A stretch of DNA of 64,000 nucleotides from Amnibacterium sp. CER49 (GCF_029846255.1 NZ_JARVWQ010000002.1:248001-312000); one strand, 5' to 3'. Shown: positions 1 through 8,698, counted from the first letter of the stretch. The notes: generated by a model from the sequence alone, not told the origin. Made by a program: numbers and translations.

Positions 1-306
1 ATCCTGGAAGACGAAGCCGATGCCGCCACCGTGCACGCTGCGGAGCAGCCGTGGCGGGGCCCCGACGAGCTGCGCGGGCTCGCGGCCGCCGTCGGTGAAC
101 CGGCTCGATCCGCCGACGACGGCGCCGGGGGCGTCGAGCAGACCGGTGGCGGCGAGCACCGTCATCGACTTGCCGGACCCGGACTCGCCGACGATGCCGA
201 GCGTCTGGCCGCGGTGCGCGGCGAGCGACACGCCCTGCACGATGCCGGTGCGCCCGATGCCGACGGTCAGGCCGTCGACCGCGAGCACCAGGTCGGGAGC
301 GGTCAT
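1..306 (-). CDS. peptide/nickel-type ABC transporter ATP-binding protein (5' part only)
   Basis: This is the N-terminal ~102 residues of a cytoplasmic ABC ATPase; the rest lies beyond the left edge. It would power the importer encoded by the three genes upstream. The translation begins MTAPDLVLAVDGLTVGIG and contains a Walker A motif (GESGSGKS, about residues 39-46), and the window ends at the Q-loop (FVFQD). The ATG overlaps the TGA of the preceding permease gene (ATGA), so translation is probably coupled. The spacing from Walker A to Q-loop fits DppD/OppD-type ATPases. Whether a second ATPase domain follows cannot be seen. Confidence 0.85.
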   Translation of the reverse strand, partial: MTAPDLVLAVDGLTVGIGRTGIVQGVSLAAHRGQTLGIVGESGSGKSMTVLAATGLLDAPGAVVGGSSRFTDGGREPAQLVGAPPRLLRSVHGGGIGFVFQD

Positions 307-1232
307 CGGCGGGTCCTCGCTTCCAGCACGGTCCGCTGGCGGGGATCGAGGACGTCGCGGAGGCCGTCACCGAGCAGGTTGAACGCGAGCACCGAGACGA
401 AGATCGCCGCGCCGGGGAAGACGCTCATCCACCAGGCGAGGCCGAGGAACCCCTGCGCGGTGAAGAGCATCCCGCCCCACGAGGGCTGCGGCGGCTGGAT
501 GCCGAGACCGAGGAACGACAGCGCCGCCTCGGAGAGGATCGCGAACGCGAGCGACAGCGACGTCTGGACGAGCACAGGACCGGAGATGCCGGGCAGCACG
601 TGCCGGACGAGGATCGCCCAGGTCGGGGTGCCCATGGTCCGGGACACCTCCACGTACGGCTCGACGCGCACGGCGAGGGTGCTCGCCCGCGCGACCCGCG
701 CGAAGATCGGCGTGTACACGACGCCGATCGCGAGGATCGTCGTGACCATCCCGGGCTGCAGGATCGCGACGATGGCGAGCGCGAGCAGCAGCACGGGGAA
801 GGCGAACATCACGTCCGCGATGCGCATGATCACGGTGTCGACCCAGCCGCCGAGGTAGCCGGCGAGCACGCCGGCTGCGGTGCCGACGATGAGGGCGAAC
901 GCGACGGAGACGACCGCGACGGTGAGCGACACCTGCGCAGCGCCCACCGTGCGGACGAGGATGTCGCGGCCGAGGTCGTCGGTGCCGAACCAGTGCTTCC
1001 CCGAGGGGCCCTGCAGGGCGTGCAGCACGTCGGTGTGGTTCACACCGGCCGCAACGAGTGGGGCGGCGACGACCGCGACGAGCACGAGCACGAGCAGCAC
1101 AACCGCGCTCGCGACGGTGACCGGGCTCCGCAGCAGCAGCCGCCATGCGGCGATGCGCGTGCCGGCGGCGGCGATCGGCGCGGCCTCGGGCAGCGGCACC
1201 GGGACGGGCTTCGAGGCGTCGACGTTCGTCAT
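303..1232 (-). CDS. peptide/nickel-type ABC transporter permease (DppC/OppC-like)
   Basis: A 309-residue inner-membrane permease subunit that should pair with the DppB-like protein upstream to import oligopeptides or a similar solute. After a cytoplasmic N-terminal segment the first membrane helix lies at about residues 35-60. The conserved GTDDLGRDILVR motif of the DppC family follows, and the EAA loop reads EAALSFLGLGIQPPQPSWG near the C terminus. A longer open frame runs upstream, but the ATG at 1232 gives the family's usual length and overlaps the stop of the previous gene (ATGA). Its own stop overlaps the start of the ATPase gene in the same way. Confidence 0.9.
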   Translation of the reverse strand: MTNVDASKPVPVPLPEAAPIAAAGTRIAAWRLLLRSPVTVASAVVLLVLVLVAVVAAPLVAAGVNHTDVLHALQGPSGKHWFGTDDLGRDILVRTVGAAQVSLTVAVVSVAFALIVGTAAGVLAGYLGGWVDTVIMRIADVMFAFPVLLLALAIVAILQPGMVTTILAIGVVYTPIFARVARASTLAVRVEPYVEVSRTMGTPTWAILVRHVLPGISGPVLVQTSLSLAFAILSEAALSFLGLGIQPPQPSWGGMLFTAQGFLGLAWWMSVFPGAAIFVSVLAFNLLGDGLRDVLDPRQRTVLEARTRR

Positions 1233-2245
1233 GCGAGCCGGATCCGTGGGTCGGCGACGGCGTAGAGCACGTCGACGAGGAAGTTGATGAGCAGGAACAG
1301 GGCGGCGATGAGCAGCACCGCGCCCTGGATGAGCGCGTAGTCGCGTGCGGCGACGGCGCTGTAGACGAGCAGGCCGAGTCCCGGCCAGGCGAAGACGACC
1401 TCGACGACGATGACGCCGCCGAGGATCGTGGCGAGCTGGATGCCCGTGATCGTGAGCATGGGGATGAGCGCGTTGCGGACGATGTGGCGCAACACGACGA
1501 CCCGCGGGGCGAGGCCCTTCGAGCGGGCGGTGCGGACGTGGCCGAGGTCGGCGACGTCGAGGACGGCCGCGCGGATGTAGCGGGTCATGATCGCCGCGGC
1601 GACGACCCCGACCGTGGTGCCGGGCAGGATCACGCGGCGCAGCCACTCGACCGGGTCCTCGGTGATCGGCACGTAGCCCGACGAGGGCAGCAGCCGCAGC
1701 AGCGACGAGAAGACGGTGATGAGCAGCATGCCGACCCAGAAGTCGGGCACCGAGACGCCGAGCTGGGACAGCGCGCGGACGACCGCGTCGGAGGCGCGGC
1801 CCTGGTGCAGCGCCGACCAGATGCCCGCAGGCACGGCGATGGCGAGCGCGATCACGATGCCGACGAGCGCGAGCGACGCGGTCGCGGGCAGCCGGCCGAG
1901 CAGCGTCATCGTGACGGGCTCGCCGTCGCGGAAGCTCGTGCCGAGGTCGCCCGAGAGCGCGTGGCCGATGTAGGTGACGAACTGCAGCCACAGCGGCCGG
2001 TCGAGGCCGTTCGCCGCGCGGAGCGCGTCGTACGACTCCTTCGTGTACCGGGTGCCGAGCGCGATGCGCACCGGGTCGCCGGGCACGAGGTGGATGAGCA
2101 CGAAGACGACCACCATGACGCCGAGCAGCACCACGAGGGACGAGCCCAGACGGTGGAGCAGGAAGCGCACGAGCGGGTGCGCCTGTCGCCGGCGGGCCGG
2201 GGGAGCGACGTCCCCCGGCCCGCCGGCGACACGGGCGTCAGCCAA
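1229..2245 (-). CDS. peptide/nickel-type ABC transporter permease (DppB/OppB-like)
   Basis: A permease of about 338 residues with the DppB signature: an N-terminal helix (VRFLLHRLGSSLVVLLGVM), the stretch HLVPGDPVRIALG, and the C-terminal EAA-type loop with VVVEVVFAWPGLG. I chose a TTG start at 2245 because AAGGA lies 8 nt upstream and the start overlaps the end of the binding-protein gene. A GTG at 2170, directly before the first helix, and an ATG at 2281 are alternatives. It acts with the DppC-like subunit as the membrane pore of the importer. Confidence 0.85.
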   Translation of the reverse strand: MADARVAGGPGDVAPPARRRQAHPLVRFLLHRLGSSLVVLLGVMVVVFVLIHLVPGDPVRIALGTRYTKESYDALRAANGLDRPLWLQFVTYIGHALSGDLGTSFRDGEPVTMTLLGRLPATASLALVGIVIALAIAVPAGIWSALHQGRASDAVVRALSQLGVSVPDFWVGMLLITVFSSLLRLLPSSGYVPITEDPVEWLRRVILPGTTVGVVAAAIMTRYIRAAVLDVADLGHVRTARSKGLAPRVVVLRHIVRNALIPMLTITGIQLATILGGVIVVEVVFAWPGLGLLVYSAVAARDYALIQGAVLLIAALFLLINFLVDVLYAVADPRIRLA

Positions 2246-3791
2246 GCGAGACGTCCTTGAAGCGGATCGCTCGGTCGCCACGCACGGTGTAGCCCTTGAC
2301 CTTGCTGTCGTAGGCCTGGATCACGGTGGGGTTGTACAGGTAGATGTAGCTCGCGTCGTCCGCGATCTGCGTCGCGGCCTGCGCGTAGTCCTGCTTGCGC
2401 TTCGCCTGGTCGGTCTCGGTCCGGGCCGCGTCGAGCAGCTTGTCGACCGTCTTGTTCGAGTAGCCCTGCGCGTTGCTTCCACCGCCGGTGTGGTGCTGGT
2501 TGTAGTAGAAGTCGTCCGGGTCGATGTTGCCGAGCCAGCCCATCATGAGCATGTCGAACTTCCCGGAGTTCTGCTGCTGCAGCCAGGTGGCGAAGTCGGG
2601 GGTCCTGATCGACACCTTGATGCCGAGCGGCTGCAGCTCATCGGCGATGACCTGCGCGGCCGAGACCGTCTCGGGGTAGTCCGACGTGGCGAGGAAGTCG
2701 AGCTTGACGGTGCCGGAGACGCCCGCCTGCGAGAGCAGCTGCTTCGCCTTCGCGATGTTCGTGGAGTACTTGTCGTACGACGTGTACCAGGCGCTCTGCT
2801 TCGGGATCGCGAGCTCGTTGACCTGGGCGTTGCCGTACTTCGCGACCTTCACGATGTCGTCGCGGTTGATCGCGTACGCGATCGCCTGGCGCACCCGCAC
2901 GTCGTTCCAGGGCTTCCGCTTCTCGTTGAGCGCGAGGTACCAGTAGTCGTTGCTCGGGACGTTGCCGAGGGTGATGCCGCTCGCCGACTTGAGCGTGGAC
3001 ACCTGCTGCGCGGGGATGGAGTCGGTCCAGTCGATCTCGCCGCTCTTCAGCGCCGCGATCGCGGTGGCACCGGAGGAGATGAAGCGGTAGGTGATGCCGG
3101 CGACCTTCGGTGCGCCGCCCCAGTACTTCGGGTTCGCCTTCAGGGTGATCGAGTCGCCCTGGGTCCACTTCGCGACCGAGAACGGGCCGGTGCCGATCGG
3201 CTGCGTCGCGATCTTCTTGTCGGTGACGTTCGACTTCTCGACGATCGCCATGCCCTTGAAGCCGCCGAGGTTCGACAGGAGGTTCGGGGTCGGCTGCTTC
3301 AGGCTGATGACGACCGTGCTCGGGTCCTTCGCCGTCACCGACTTCACGTTCGCGAACTTGTACGCGTTCGACAGCTTGTCGTCGATGATCCGGTTGTACG
3401 AGTAGACGACGTCGCTCGCGGAGAACTTGCTGCCGTCCTGGAACGTCACGCCCTGCCGGAGGGAGAAGGTCCAGGTCAGCTGGTCCGTGCTCGTCGTCCA
3501 CGACTTCGCGAGCGCCGGCTGCATCGTGAGCTTCGCGTCGGGCTCGACCAGCGTGTCGAAGACGTTCTCGAGCACCTCGAACGAGAAGTACGACGACGTC
3601 TTCTGCGGGTCGAGCTGGTCGGGCTCACCGGCGATGGCGACCTTCAGGGTGCCGCTCGCGCCGCCGGCGCCGCCGCTGCCCTTCACGTCGACCTTCGATC
3701 CCGTCGAGCAGCCCGCGAGCAGCAGCGCTGCCGCGACCGCGCCGGCGATGACCGCCGGGCCTCGTCCTCTCGATACCGCTACGCGCGCCAT
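2238..3791 (-). CDS. ABC transporter substrate-binding lipoprotein (SBP_bac_5 family)
   Basis: A 517-residue extracellular solute-binding protein of the oligopeptide/nickel (family 5) class. The N terminus is a lipoprotein signal (MARVAVSRGRG, a hydrophobic stretch, then the lipobox LLAGC with Cys28). The mature part has family 5 features such as GEPDQLDPQKTSSYFSFEVL near the start, LVEPDAKLTMQPALAKSW, and the FDMLMMGWLGNIDPDD region. It captures the substrate for the two permeases and ATPase downstream. Its ATG is preceded by GAGGGG. A likely promoter lies 38 nt upstream (see 3829-3857). The substrate cannot be read from sequence; peptides are the default guess. Confidence 0.92.
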   Translation of the reverse strand: MARVAVSRGRGPAVIAGAVAAALLLAGCSTGSKVDVKGSGGAGGASGTLKVAIAGEPDQLDPQKTSSYFSFEVLENVFDTLVEPDAKLTMQPALAKSWTTSTDQLTWTFSLRQGVTFQDGSKFSASDVVYSYNRIIDDKLSNAYKFANVKSVTAKDPSTVVISLKQPTPNLLSNLGGFKGMAIVEKSNVTDKKIATQPIGTGPFSVAKWTQGDSITLKANPKYWGGAPKVAGITYRFISSGATAIAALKSGEIDWTDSIPAQQVSTLKSASGITLGNVPSNDYWYLALNEKRKPWNDVRVRQAIAYAINRDDIVKVAKYGNAQVNELAIPKQSAWYTSYDKYSTNIAKAKQLLSQAGVSGTVKLDFLATSDYPETVSAAQVIADELQPLGIKVSIRTPDFATWLQQQNSGKFDMLMMGWLGNIDPDDFYYNQHHTGGGSNAQGYSNKTVDKLLDAARTETDQAKRKQDYAQAATQIADDASYIYLYNPTVIQAYDSKVKGYTVRGDRAIRFKDVSLG

Positions 3792-3828
3792 GGCGTCCCC
3801 TCGTCATCAATACGGTGATGGAATCGTC

Positions 3829-3857
3829 ATTCTGTCGACCGATGAAACGTGCGGCAA
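3829..3857 (-). promoter_or_regulatory. candidate sigma-70-type promoter of the peptide importer operon
   Basis: On the minus strand TTGCCG (3857-3852) and CAGAAT (3834-3829) are separated by 17 bp. Each matches the sigma-70 consensus at four of six positions. Transcription would start about 35 nt before the ATG of the binding protein. Between them lies ATCACCGTATTGAT, a short imperfect dyad that could be an operator. Inferred from sequence only. Confidence 0.45.
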
Positions 3858-3906
3858 GGGGCACGCGAGGACGAAACACAACCGTCACACGGCGACCGTG
3901 GGCGCG

Positions 3907-4491
3907 TCAGGACTCGAACGGCGTGACGGCGCCCAGGACGACGGTCTCGGCGCCGGTCGGGTTCGCCCACCAGTGCGGCGTCGAGCACCCGTACGTGATC
4001 GTGTCTCCAGGCGCGAGCTCGACCCGGCGCTCGCCGTGCACCACCAGCAGTCCGCCGGACTCCACGGTCACGGTCTCGGTGCCCAGGTGGCGGTAGGGGC
4101 GGCCCTCGTTGCTGAACCCGGGCGGCAGCGTGCTGCGGATCAACTGCAGCACCGTCTCGCTCGGCGGCGTGAGCAGCTCGCGGCGCGCCTGCCGCTCCGC
4201 CGGCTCGTCGGCCGATGTGGGGAGCAGCGGCCGCTCCGAGGCGCGGACGACCATCGAGTCCTCGACCACGCCGGAGAGCAGCTTCGGCAGGGGCAGGTTG
4301 AGCGCCGCGGCGATCCTGCTGAGCGACGTGAACGACGGGTTGCCGTGCCCCCGCTCGAGCTCGCTGATGAGGCCCGAGCTCACTCCGGCGCGCTGCCCGA
4401 GCGCCTGAACCGAAAGGCCCTGCCGTTGCCGCTGCACGCGGACCGTGGCCCCGAGCGTGCTGACCGCCAGGCTCTCCTCCGCGTCCACCAC
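3907..4491 (-). CDS. XRE-family transcriptional regulator with C-terminal cupin domain
   Basis: A 194-residue DNA-binding regulator. The N-terminal HTH_3 domain (about residues 12-70) contains LSVQALGQRAGVSSGLISEL, a typical helix-turn-helix with a Ser-rich recognition helix. The C-terminal half (about 120-190) is a small cupin with YRHLGTETVTVESG and the HWWANPTG segment, which probably senses a small ligand. It stands directly upstream of the peptide importer on the same strand, so it is a likely local regulator of that operon. The GTG start has no Shine-Dalgarno but has TAGCCT 7 nt upstream (4499-4504), suggesting a leaderless mRNA. Confidence 0.88.
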   Translation of the reverse strand: MVDAEESLAVSTLGATVRVQRQRQGLSVQALGQRAGVSSGLISELERGHGNPSFTSLSRIAAALNLPLPKLLSGVVEDSMVVRASERPLLPTSADEPAERQARRELLTPPSETVLQLIRSTLPPGFSNEGRPYRHLGTETVTVESGGLLVVHGERRVELAPGDTITYGCSTPHWWANPTGAETVVLGAVTPFES

Positions 4492-4498
4492 ACGGCTC

Positions 4499-4504
4499 AG
4501 GCTA
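4499..4504 (-). promoter_or_regulatory. -10 box (TAGCCT) of a probable leaderless XRE-cupin transcript
   Basis: TAGCCT on the minus strand, 7 nt before the GTG at 4491, in a gene without a Shine-Dalgarno sequence. I see no clear -35 element. Confidence 0.4.
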
Positions 4505-4525
4505 GTTGCCGAGCCCGTCCCGTCC

Positions 4526-5788
4526 TCAGGGCAGGCCGGGACGGGCGGTGTCCGGCCCCGAGGCGGAGCGGCCCAGCCCGCCCCGTTCGCCGCCCTCCGG
4601 GCGGAGGCGACGGAGCCCGACGACGCCGGCGACGGCGGCGAGCAGCCCCGCCGCGACAGGCACCGCGAAACCGGTGCGGGCGCCGAAGCCGTCGATGATC
4701 GCGCCGGTGACCGCGGCCGAGAGGGCGTACGTGATGTTCAGGGCCGTGCCGGTCCAGGCGAGGCCCTCGGTGAGCCGCGCGGGCGGCACGAGCGCCTCGA
4801 CGAGCGTCGTGCCGCTCGCCATGACGGGGGCGATGAAGGCCCCGGCGACGAGGAAGACGACCGCGAGCAGCGGCACGGTCGGCACGAGCAGCATCGGCAC
4901 CGTGCCGAGGCCGAGCAGCACGAGCACGGCGACGAAGCGGCGGTCGACGCGGCTGCGCCACCGGATCGCGCCGTAGACGAGCCCGGACGTCATGCTCCCG
5001 ATCGCCCAGAGCGACAGCACCGCACCTGCGGCAGCCGGCACGTGCTCCGCCCGGGTGAACGCGGCCACGGTCACCTCCGCGCCGCCGAACAGCACGCCGC
5101 AGGCGAGGAACGCGGTGACGAGCACGAGCACCCCGCGCATCCGCAGCACGGACCCGCCGGCCGCGTGCCGGCGCAGGTGCGGGTGGTCACGGGCGGCGGG
5201 CGGCTGGGTGCGGGCCTGGGCGGCGAGCAGGAACCCGCCGGCCACGGCGGACGCGGCGGCGACGAGCAGGCCGACCGCCGGGTGCACGAGCGTCGCGAGC
5301 AGCACCACGACGATCGGGCCGACGATGAAGACCACCTCGTCGAGGACGGACTCGAGCGCGAACGCGGTCTGCATCCGCTCGGTGCCGCTGAGGAGCGCGG
5401 CCCAGCGTGCCCGAACGAGGGAACCGACCGACAGCTGCGAGGCGCCCGCGAGGGCGGAGAAGACGAACAGCAGCACCGGGGGCGCCGAGAGCACGGCGGC
5501 GAGCACGAGGGCGAGCAGCATCGCGGCGTGCACGGGGGCCGCGAGGCGGAGCATGCGCGCCTGCCCGTGTGTGTCGACCTGCCGGGCGACGAACGGGGCG
5601 ACGACCGAGCAGCTCACGCCGAATGTCGCGGAGACGGCGCCGCCGAGCGCGTACGACCCCGTGAGCCGCTGCACGAGCAGCACGGACCCGAGGCCGACCA
5701 TGGCGATCTCGAGGCGCGCGAGCAGGCCGGCCGCGGAGAACGCGAGCGCGCCGGGCAGCACGAGGATCGAACGGTACGGCGAGAGCAC
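4526..5788 (-). CDS. MFS transporter
   Basis: A 420-residue integral membrane protein with about twelve predicted hydrophobic helices, typical of the major facilitator superfamily. It begins MLSPYRSILVLPGALAFSAAG and has the charged loop between helices 2 and 3 (FVARQVDTHGQARML). The second half repeats the six-helix pattern. The family contains proton-coupled exporters of drugs and small metabolites; the substrate is not identifiable. The GTG start lacks a Shine-Dalgarno but has TAGGTT six nt upstream (5795-5800), consistent with a leaderless transcript. Its 3' end lies 35 bp before the XRE-cupin gene, so its own -10 element and that of the regulator imply separate transcription. Confidence 0.88.
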   Translation of the reverse strand: MLSPYRSILVLPGALAFSAAGLLARLEIAMVGLGSVLLVQRLTGSYALGGAVSATFGVSCSVVAPFVARQVDTHGQARMLRLAAPVHAAMLLALVLAAVLSAPPVLLFVFSALAGASQLSVGSLVRARWAALLSGTERMQTAFALESVLDEVVFIVGPIVVVLLATLVHPAVGLLVAAASAVAGGFLLAAQARTQPPAARDHPHLRRHAAGGSVLRMRGVLVLVTAFLACGVLFGGAEVTVAAFTRAEHVPAAAGAVLSLWAIGSMTSGLVYGAIRWRSRVDRRFVAVLVLLGLGTVPMLLVPTVPLLAVVFLVAGAFIAPVMASGTTLVEALVPPARLTEGLAWTGTALNITYALSAAVTGAIIDGFGARTGFAVPVAAGLLAAVAGVVGLRRLRPEGGERGGLGRSASGPDTARPGLP

Positions 5789-5794
5789 CGCAGG

Positions 5795-5800
5795 AACCTA
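5795..5800 (-). promoter_or_regulatory. -10 box (TAGGTT) of a probable leaderless MFS transcript
   Basis: TAGGTT on the minus strand, exactly 6 nt before the GTG at 5788. No -35 element is evident. Confidence 0.4.
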
Positions 5801-5846
5801 CCGGCGGACCGCCGGGCCGTGCCTGGTGAGGGCCCCCGCGCCGGGA

Positions 5847-7364
5847 TCAGCGCCGGTGCGCCGAGCGGGCGGGATGACGTTGCTGCGGGTGCGTCTTCGC
5901 GGCGTGCCGGTGCTGCGTCGTCGGCTGGTGCTTCGCGTGGTGCCCGGCGTGCCCCGCGCCGTCGTGCTTCCCGTGCCTCTCGCCGTGGTGCTTCCCGTGC
6001 CCTTCGCCGTGCCCCTTGTCCTTCTTGCCGCCGCCCTTGTGGCCGCCCTTGCCCTTCGATCCCTTGTTCTTGCCGGTCCCGCCCTTCGAGGACGCCTTCG
6101 GTTTCGCGGGCGCGGTGTGAGCGGTCGCCGCCGCGGTGCCCCTGCCCGAGGTGCTGCGCGCGGCGGACGGGCCCGTGGAGGTGGCGCTGCGGAGGGAGAC
6201 GGTGCGGGCGACGGCGGGCACGGCGGCGATCGAGGACGGCGCACCGCTCGACGGGCTCGGGAGGGCGGTCGGACCGCCCGCGACGGCACCGGCGGCGGCG
6301 TCGGCGGCGCCACCCTGCGTCGGCGCGGGCACGCCGCCCAGGGCGAGGGCGCTGCCGGCGGTGATGGCCACCGCCACCGCCGCGGCGGCGCCGAGGAGCC
6401 GCAGCGCCGCGGGCCGGGTCGAGCGCGCGGGCAGGAACCCCGTGAGCTGCGGCTCGAGCTCCGGCAGCGGCTCGAGGAAGGCGGGGACCATGAGACCGCC
6501 GGTCAGCCCGGCCTCCTCGGCGGTCATCGCACCGACGAGCGCGTCGAGCCGGTCGCGGACCTGGGCGGCTCGAGGGCGCTGGTCGGGGTCGAGCGCGGTC
6601 ATCGCCGAGAGCAGGTGCGCGAGCGCCGGCGACGCCGTCGGGGGCAGGGCGGGCGGGCGGTGCAGGCGCGCGACCGCCGACTCGGCGAGGCTGCCGCGGT
6701 AGGCCCGCTCGCCGGTCAGCGCCTCGATGAGCACGAGCCCCAGGGCGTAGACGTCGCTGGCGGTGCCGACCGTCGCGCCCCGCACCTGCTCGGGACTGAG
6801 GTAGGCGGCGGTGCCGACGATCGTGCCCGTGCCGGTGACGCGGGTCGCGCCGATCTCGAGCGTGATGCCGAAGTCGGTGAGCTTCGCCGACGGCCCGATC
6901 AGGCCGTCGGAGCCGTCGCGGACGAGGATGTTCGCGGGCTTCACGTCGCGGTGCACGAGGCCGCGCTCGTGCAGCGCGGCGAGGGCGTCGGCGACGTCGG
7001 CGACGATGCGCCGAACGCGCTCCGGCTCGAGCGGGCCCTGCTCGTGCACGAGCGCGCCGAGGTCGGCGCCGCGGACGAGCTCGAGGACGAGGTACGGCAC
7101 GGAACCCGGGTCGGCCGACGCGTTCAGCACCTGCACGAGGGTCGGGTGCGCGACATCGGTGAGCACCTGCATCTCGCGGGTCGTGCGCGACGGGTCGAGC
7201 GCCTCCGCGACGTCGCGCCGGTAGACCTTCACCGCGACGTCGCCGCCGTGCACGAGGTCCTGGGCCTCGAAGACGTCGGACATGCCGCCGCGCCCGAGCC
7301 GATCGAGCAGGTGGTAGCGGCCGTCGAGCACGTCGCCCGGGCCGGGGCGCCGGTCGTCCTCCAT
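5847..7364 (-). CDS. membrane-anchored serine/threonine protein kinase with His/Lys/Gly-rich tail
   Basis: A 505-residue PknB-like kinase. The catalytic domain (about residues 15-280) has the glycine loop GRGGMSDV, Lys46 in VAVKV, the catalytic loop HRDVKPAN (138-145), DFG (164-166) and SPEQ (190-193) where most kinases have APE. A single membrane helix lies at about 321-344. The outer part is Ala/Ser/Pro-rich and then becomes a Lys/Gly and finally His/Gly/Lys-rich tail (about 420-505). No PASTA domain is present. I chose the ATG at 7364 because GGAGG lies 7 nt upstream and the kinase domain begins right after; the frame stays open far upstream but has no kinase-like content. It stands alone, so its targets are unknown. 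Confidence 0.93.
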   Translation of the reverse strand: MEDDRRPGPGDVLDGRYHLLDRLGRGGMSDVFEAQDLVHGGDVAVKVYRRDVAEALDPSRTTREMQVLTDVAHPTLVQVLNASADPGSVPYLVLELVRGADLGALVHEQGPLEPERVRRIVADVADALAALHERGLVHRDVKPANILVRDGSDGLIGPSAKLTDFGITLEIGATRVTGTGTIVGTAAYLSPEQVRGATVGTASDVYALGLVLIEALTGERAYRGSLAESAVARLHRPPALPPTASPALAHLLSAMTALDPDQRPRAAQVRDRLDALVGAMTAEEAGLTGGLMVPAFLEPLPELEPQLTGFLPARSTRPAALRLLGAAAAVAVAITAGSALALGGVPAPTQGGAADAAAGAVAGGPTALPSPSSGAPSSIAAVPAVARTVSLRSATSTGPSAARSTSGRGTAAATAHTAPAKPKASSKGGTGKNKGSKGKGGHKGGGKKDKGHGEGHGKHHGERHGKHDGAGHAGHHAKHQPTTQHRHAAKTHPQQRHPARSAHRR

Positions 7365-7486
7365 GAGGAAGCCTCCGATCGGCGCGGGGTGGGGTGGCTG
7401 CGCCGAGCATTCATATCGGAGGACGCTGGGTGCGCACTCGCCGATGCCTGCACGGTAGCCGATCAGCACGTCGACGCCCGGCGAGT

Positions 7487-7503
7487 GGTATCGGATCGAT
7501 ACC
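7487..7503. promoter_or_regulatory. perfect inverted repeat, candidate operator
   Basis: GGTATCG-GAT-CGATACC: 7-bp arms with a 3-bp spacer, all matching. It lies between the end of the gene at 7550 and the start of the kinase gene at 7364. A dimeric repressor site is the simplest reading. Confidence 0.4.
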
Positions 7504-7549
7504 GACGGGGAGGTGACGGCCTGCTCGCCCGCCGGGGTGGGAAGTCCCG

Positions 7550-8476
7550 TCAGCCCGTGCGCCCGCGCAGCGACCGCAGGTACGCCTCGCCCTGCGGGGT
7601 GATCCGCAGCCGCTGGTCGCGCAGCGAGCGGGTCACGTAGCCGGGACGCCGGAGGGCGTCGTGGTGCACGCCGACGTGCTTCGCGAGCACGCCGTCGCCG
7701 TAGCGGTCGGTGAGCCACTCGATGCCTCGGTTCGACAGCGCATCGATGCCCGCTTCCTTCGCCGCGGCGAGCACCCAGAGCACCCGGTCGCGCTTCAGCG
7801 GCACCTCGTGGAACGCGGGCATGCCCGGCGGCACCCCGGGCAGCTCGTCGAGCGACTCGAGCTCCGGGGGCGGGGTCGGGCGCCCCCGGCCGCCGTGAGC
7901 GGAGGACCGCTGCCGAGGCGGCCGCCCGTGCACGGCGCCGAAACCCGACTCGAGCGCCGTCTCGGCCTGCCCGGTGAGGAAGAACTCGCCCGGCGCACCG
8001 GCCGGCGCGACGAAGCCGGCCCGGATCGCGGAGTCGACGTCGCGGTTCAGGTTGCCGGGCAGCGGCTCCCGGGCCCGACGGAACACCTGACGCACGTCGT
8101 TCACGGTGAAGGTCTCCGCCGTGTCGTTCCGCGTCAGGTAGCCCGCGAAGGCGACGATCTTCTCCACGTTCGTCTTCGCGCCCGTCGACTGCAGCAGCTC
8201 GCGAGGCGTCGACGGCGGTCCGGGAACCGGTTCGGGTGCCGGTGCCGGCGCCGGTGCGGGTGGGTGAGCGGGCTGATCGGGGGAGGGGGAGACCGTCGGC
8301 GTCGCGGCGCTGCGGGAGGTCTCGGAGCGGAGGTCGAGCACGGCCTCCTGGCCGACGCCCGCGGGGTGCTCCTGCCCGGTCAGATACGCCAGGATGTGCG
8401 CGGCCTGCGCCAGGCTGATGTCGTCCTCGAACACCATCCGGCCGGACAGGACCAGGTGGACGCTGGTGTCGCTCAT
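7550..8476 (-). CDS. protein of unknown function with two winged-helix-like regions
   Basis: A 308-residue protein I do not recognise. The first 35 residues form a compact segment (MSDTSVHLVLSGRMVFEDD). A Pro/Ala-rich linker follows (about 50-90), then a globular region with KTNVEKIVAFAGYL, FTVNDVRQVFRRA and FFLTGQAETALESG, which reads like a winged helix. After a second Pro-rich linker, a C-terminal region (DRVLWVLAAAKEAG ... LRITPQGEAYLRSL) has a similar helix-helix-strand pattern ending in a wing-like LRITPQGEAYL. It may bind nucleic acid or protein. An ATG at 8500 would add eight residues; neither start has a good ribosome-binding site. Confidence 0.65.
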   Translation of the reverse strand: MSDTSVHLVLSGRMVFEDDISLAQAAHILAYLTGQEHPAGVGQEAVLDLRSETSRSAATPTVSPSPDQPAHPPAPAPAPAPEPVPGPPSTPRELLQSTGAKTNVEKIVAFAGYLTRNDTAETFTVNDVRQVFRRAREPLPGNLNRDVDSAIRAGFVAPAGAPGEFFLTGQAETALESGFGAVHGRPPRQRSSAHGGRGRPTPPPELESLDELPGVPPGMPAFHEVPLKRDRVLWVLAAAKEAGIDALSNRGIEWLTDRYGDGVLAKHVGVHHDALRRPGYVTRSLRDQRLRITPQGEAYLRSLRGRTG

Positions 8477-8698
8477 GATGACGCCCGGTATACCAGCCAT
8501 ACCCCAGAGCGCGCCGGTGGAGGATGCTCCCGGTACGTGGGTCGACCAGGCGGAGTCGACTGACGCTGGTCCGGCGGCTCGTCCGACCAGGGCTGCGTGA
8601 GGCGAGCCAGCGGGAGCGCGCGGCGCGCTGATCGCGGCGCGGGTGGGCGGAGTGGGTCGAGGGTCCCGCCGAGGTGGCTGCGCGCCGAAGCGGCCGGC

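Noticed and set aside
1974-3818. Long plus-strand frame over the peptide-binding protein
   Set aside because: Opposite strand of a clear lipoprotein gene; no domain content.
5890-6110. Repeat-like GTGCTTCCCGTG units that resemble a short tandem repeat or CRISPR
   Set aside because: They encode the His/Lys/Gly tail of the kinase and have no spacer structure.
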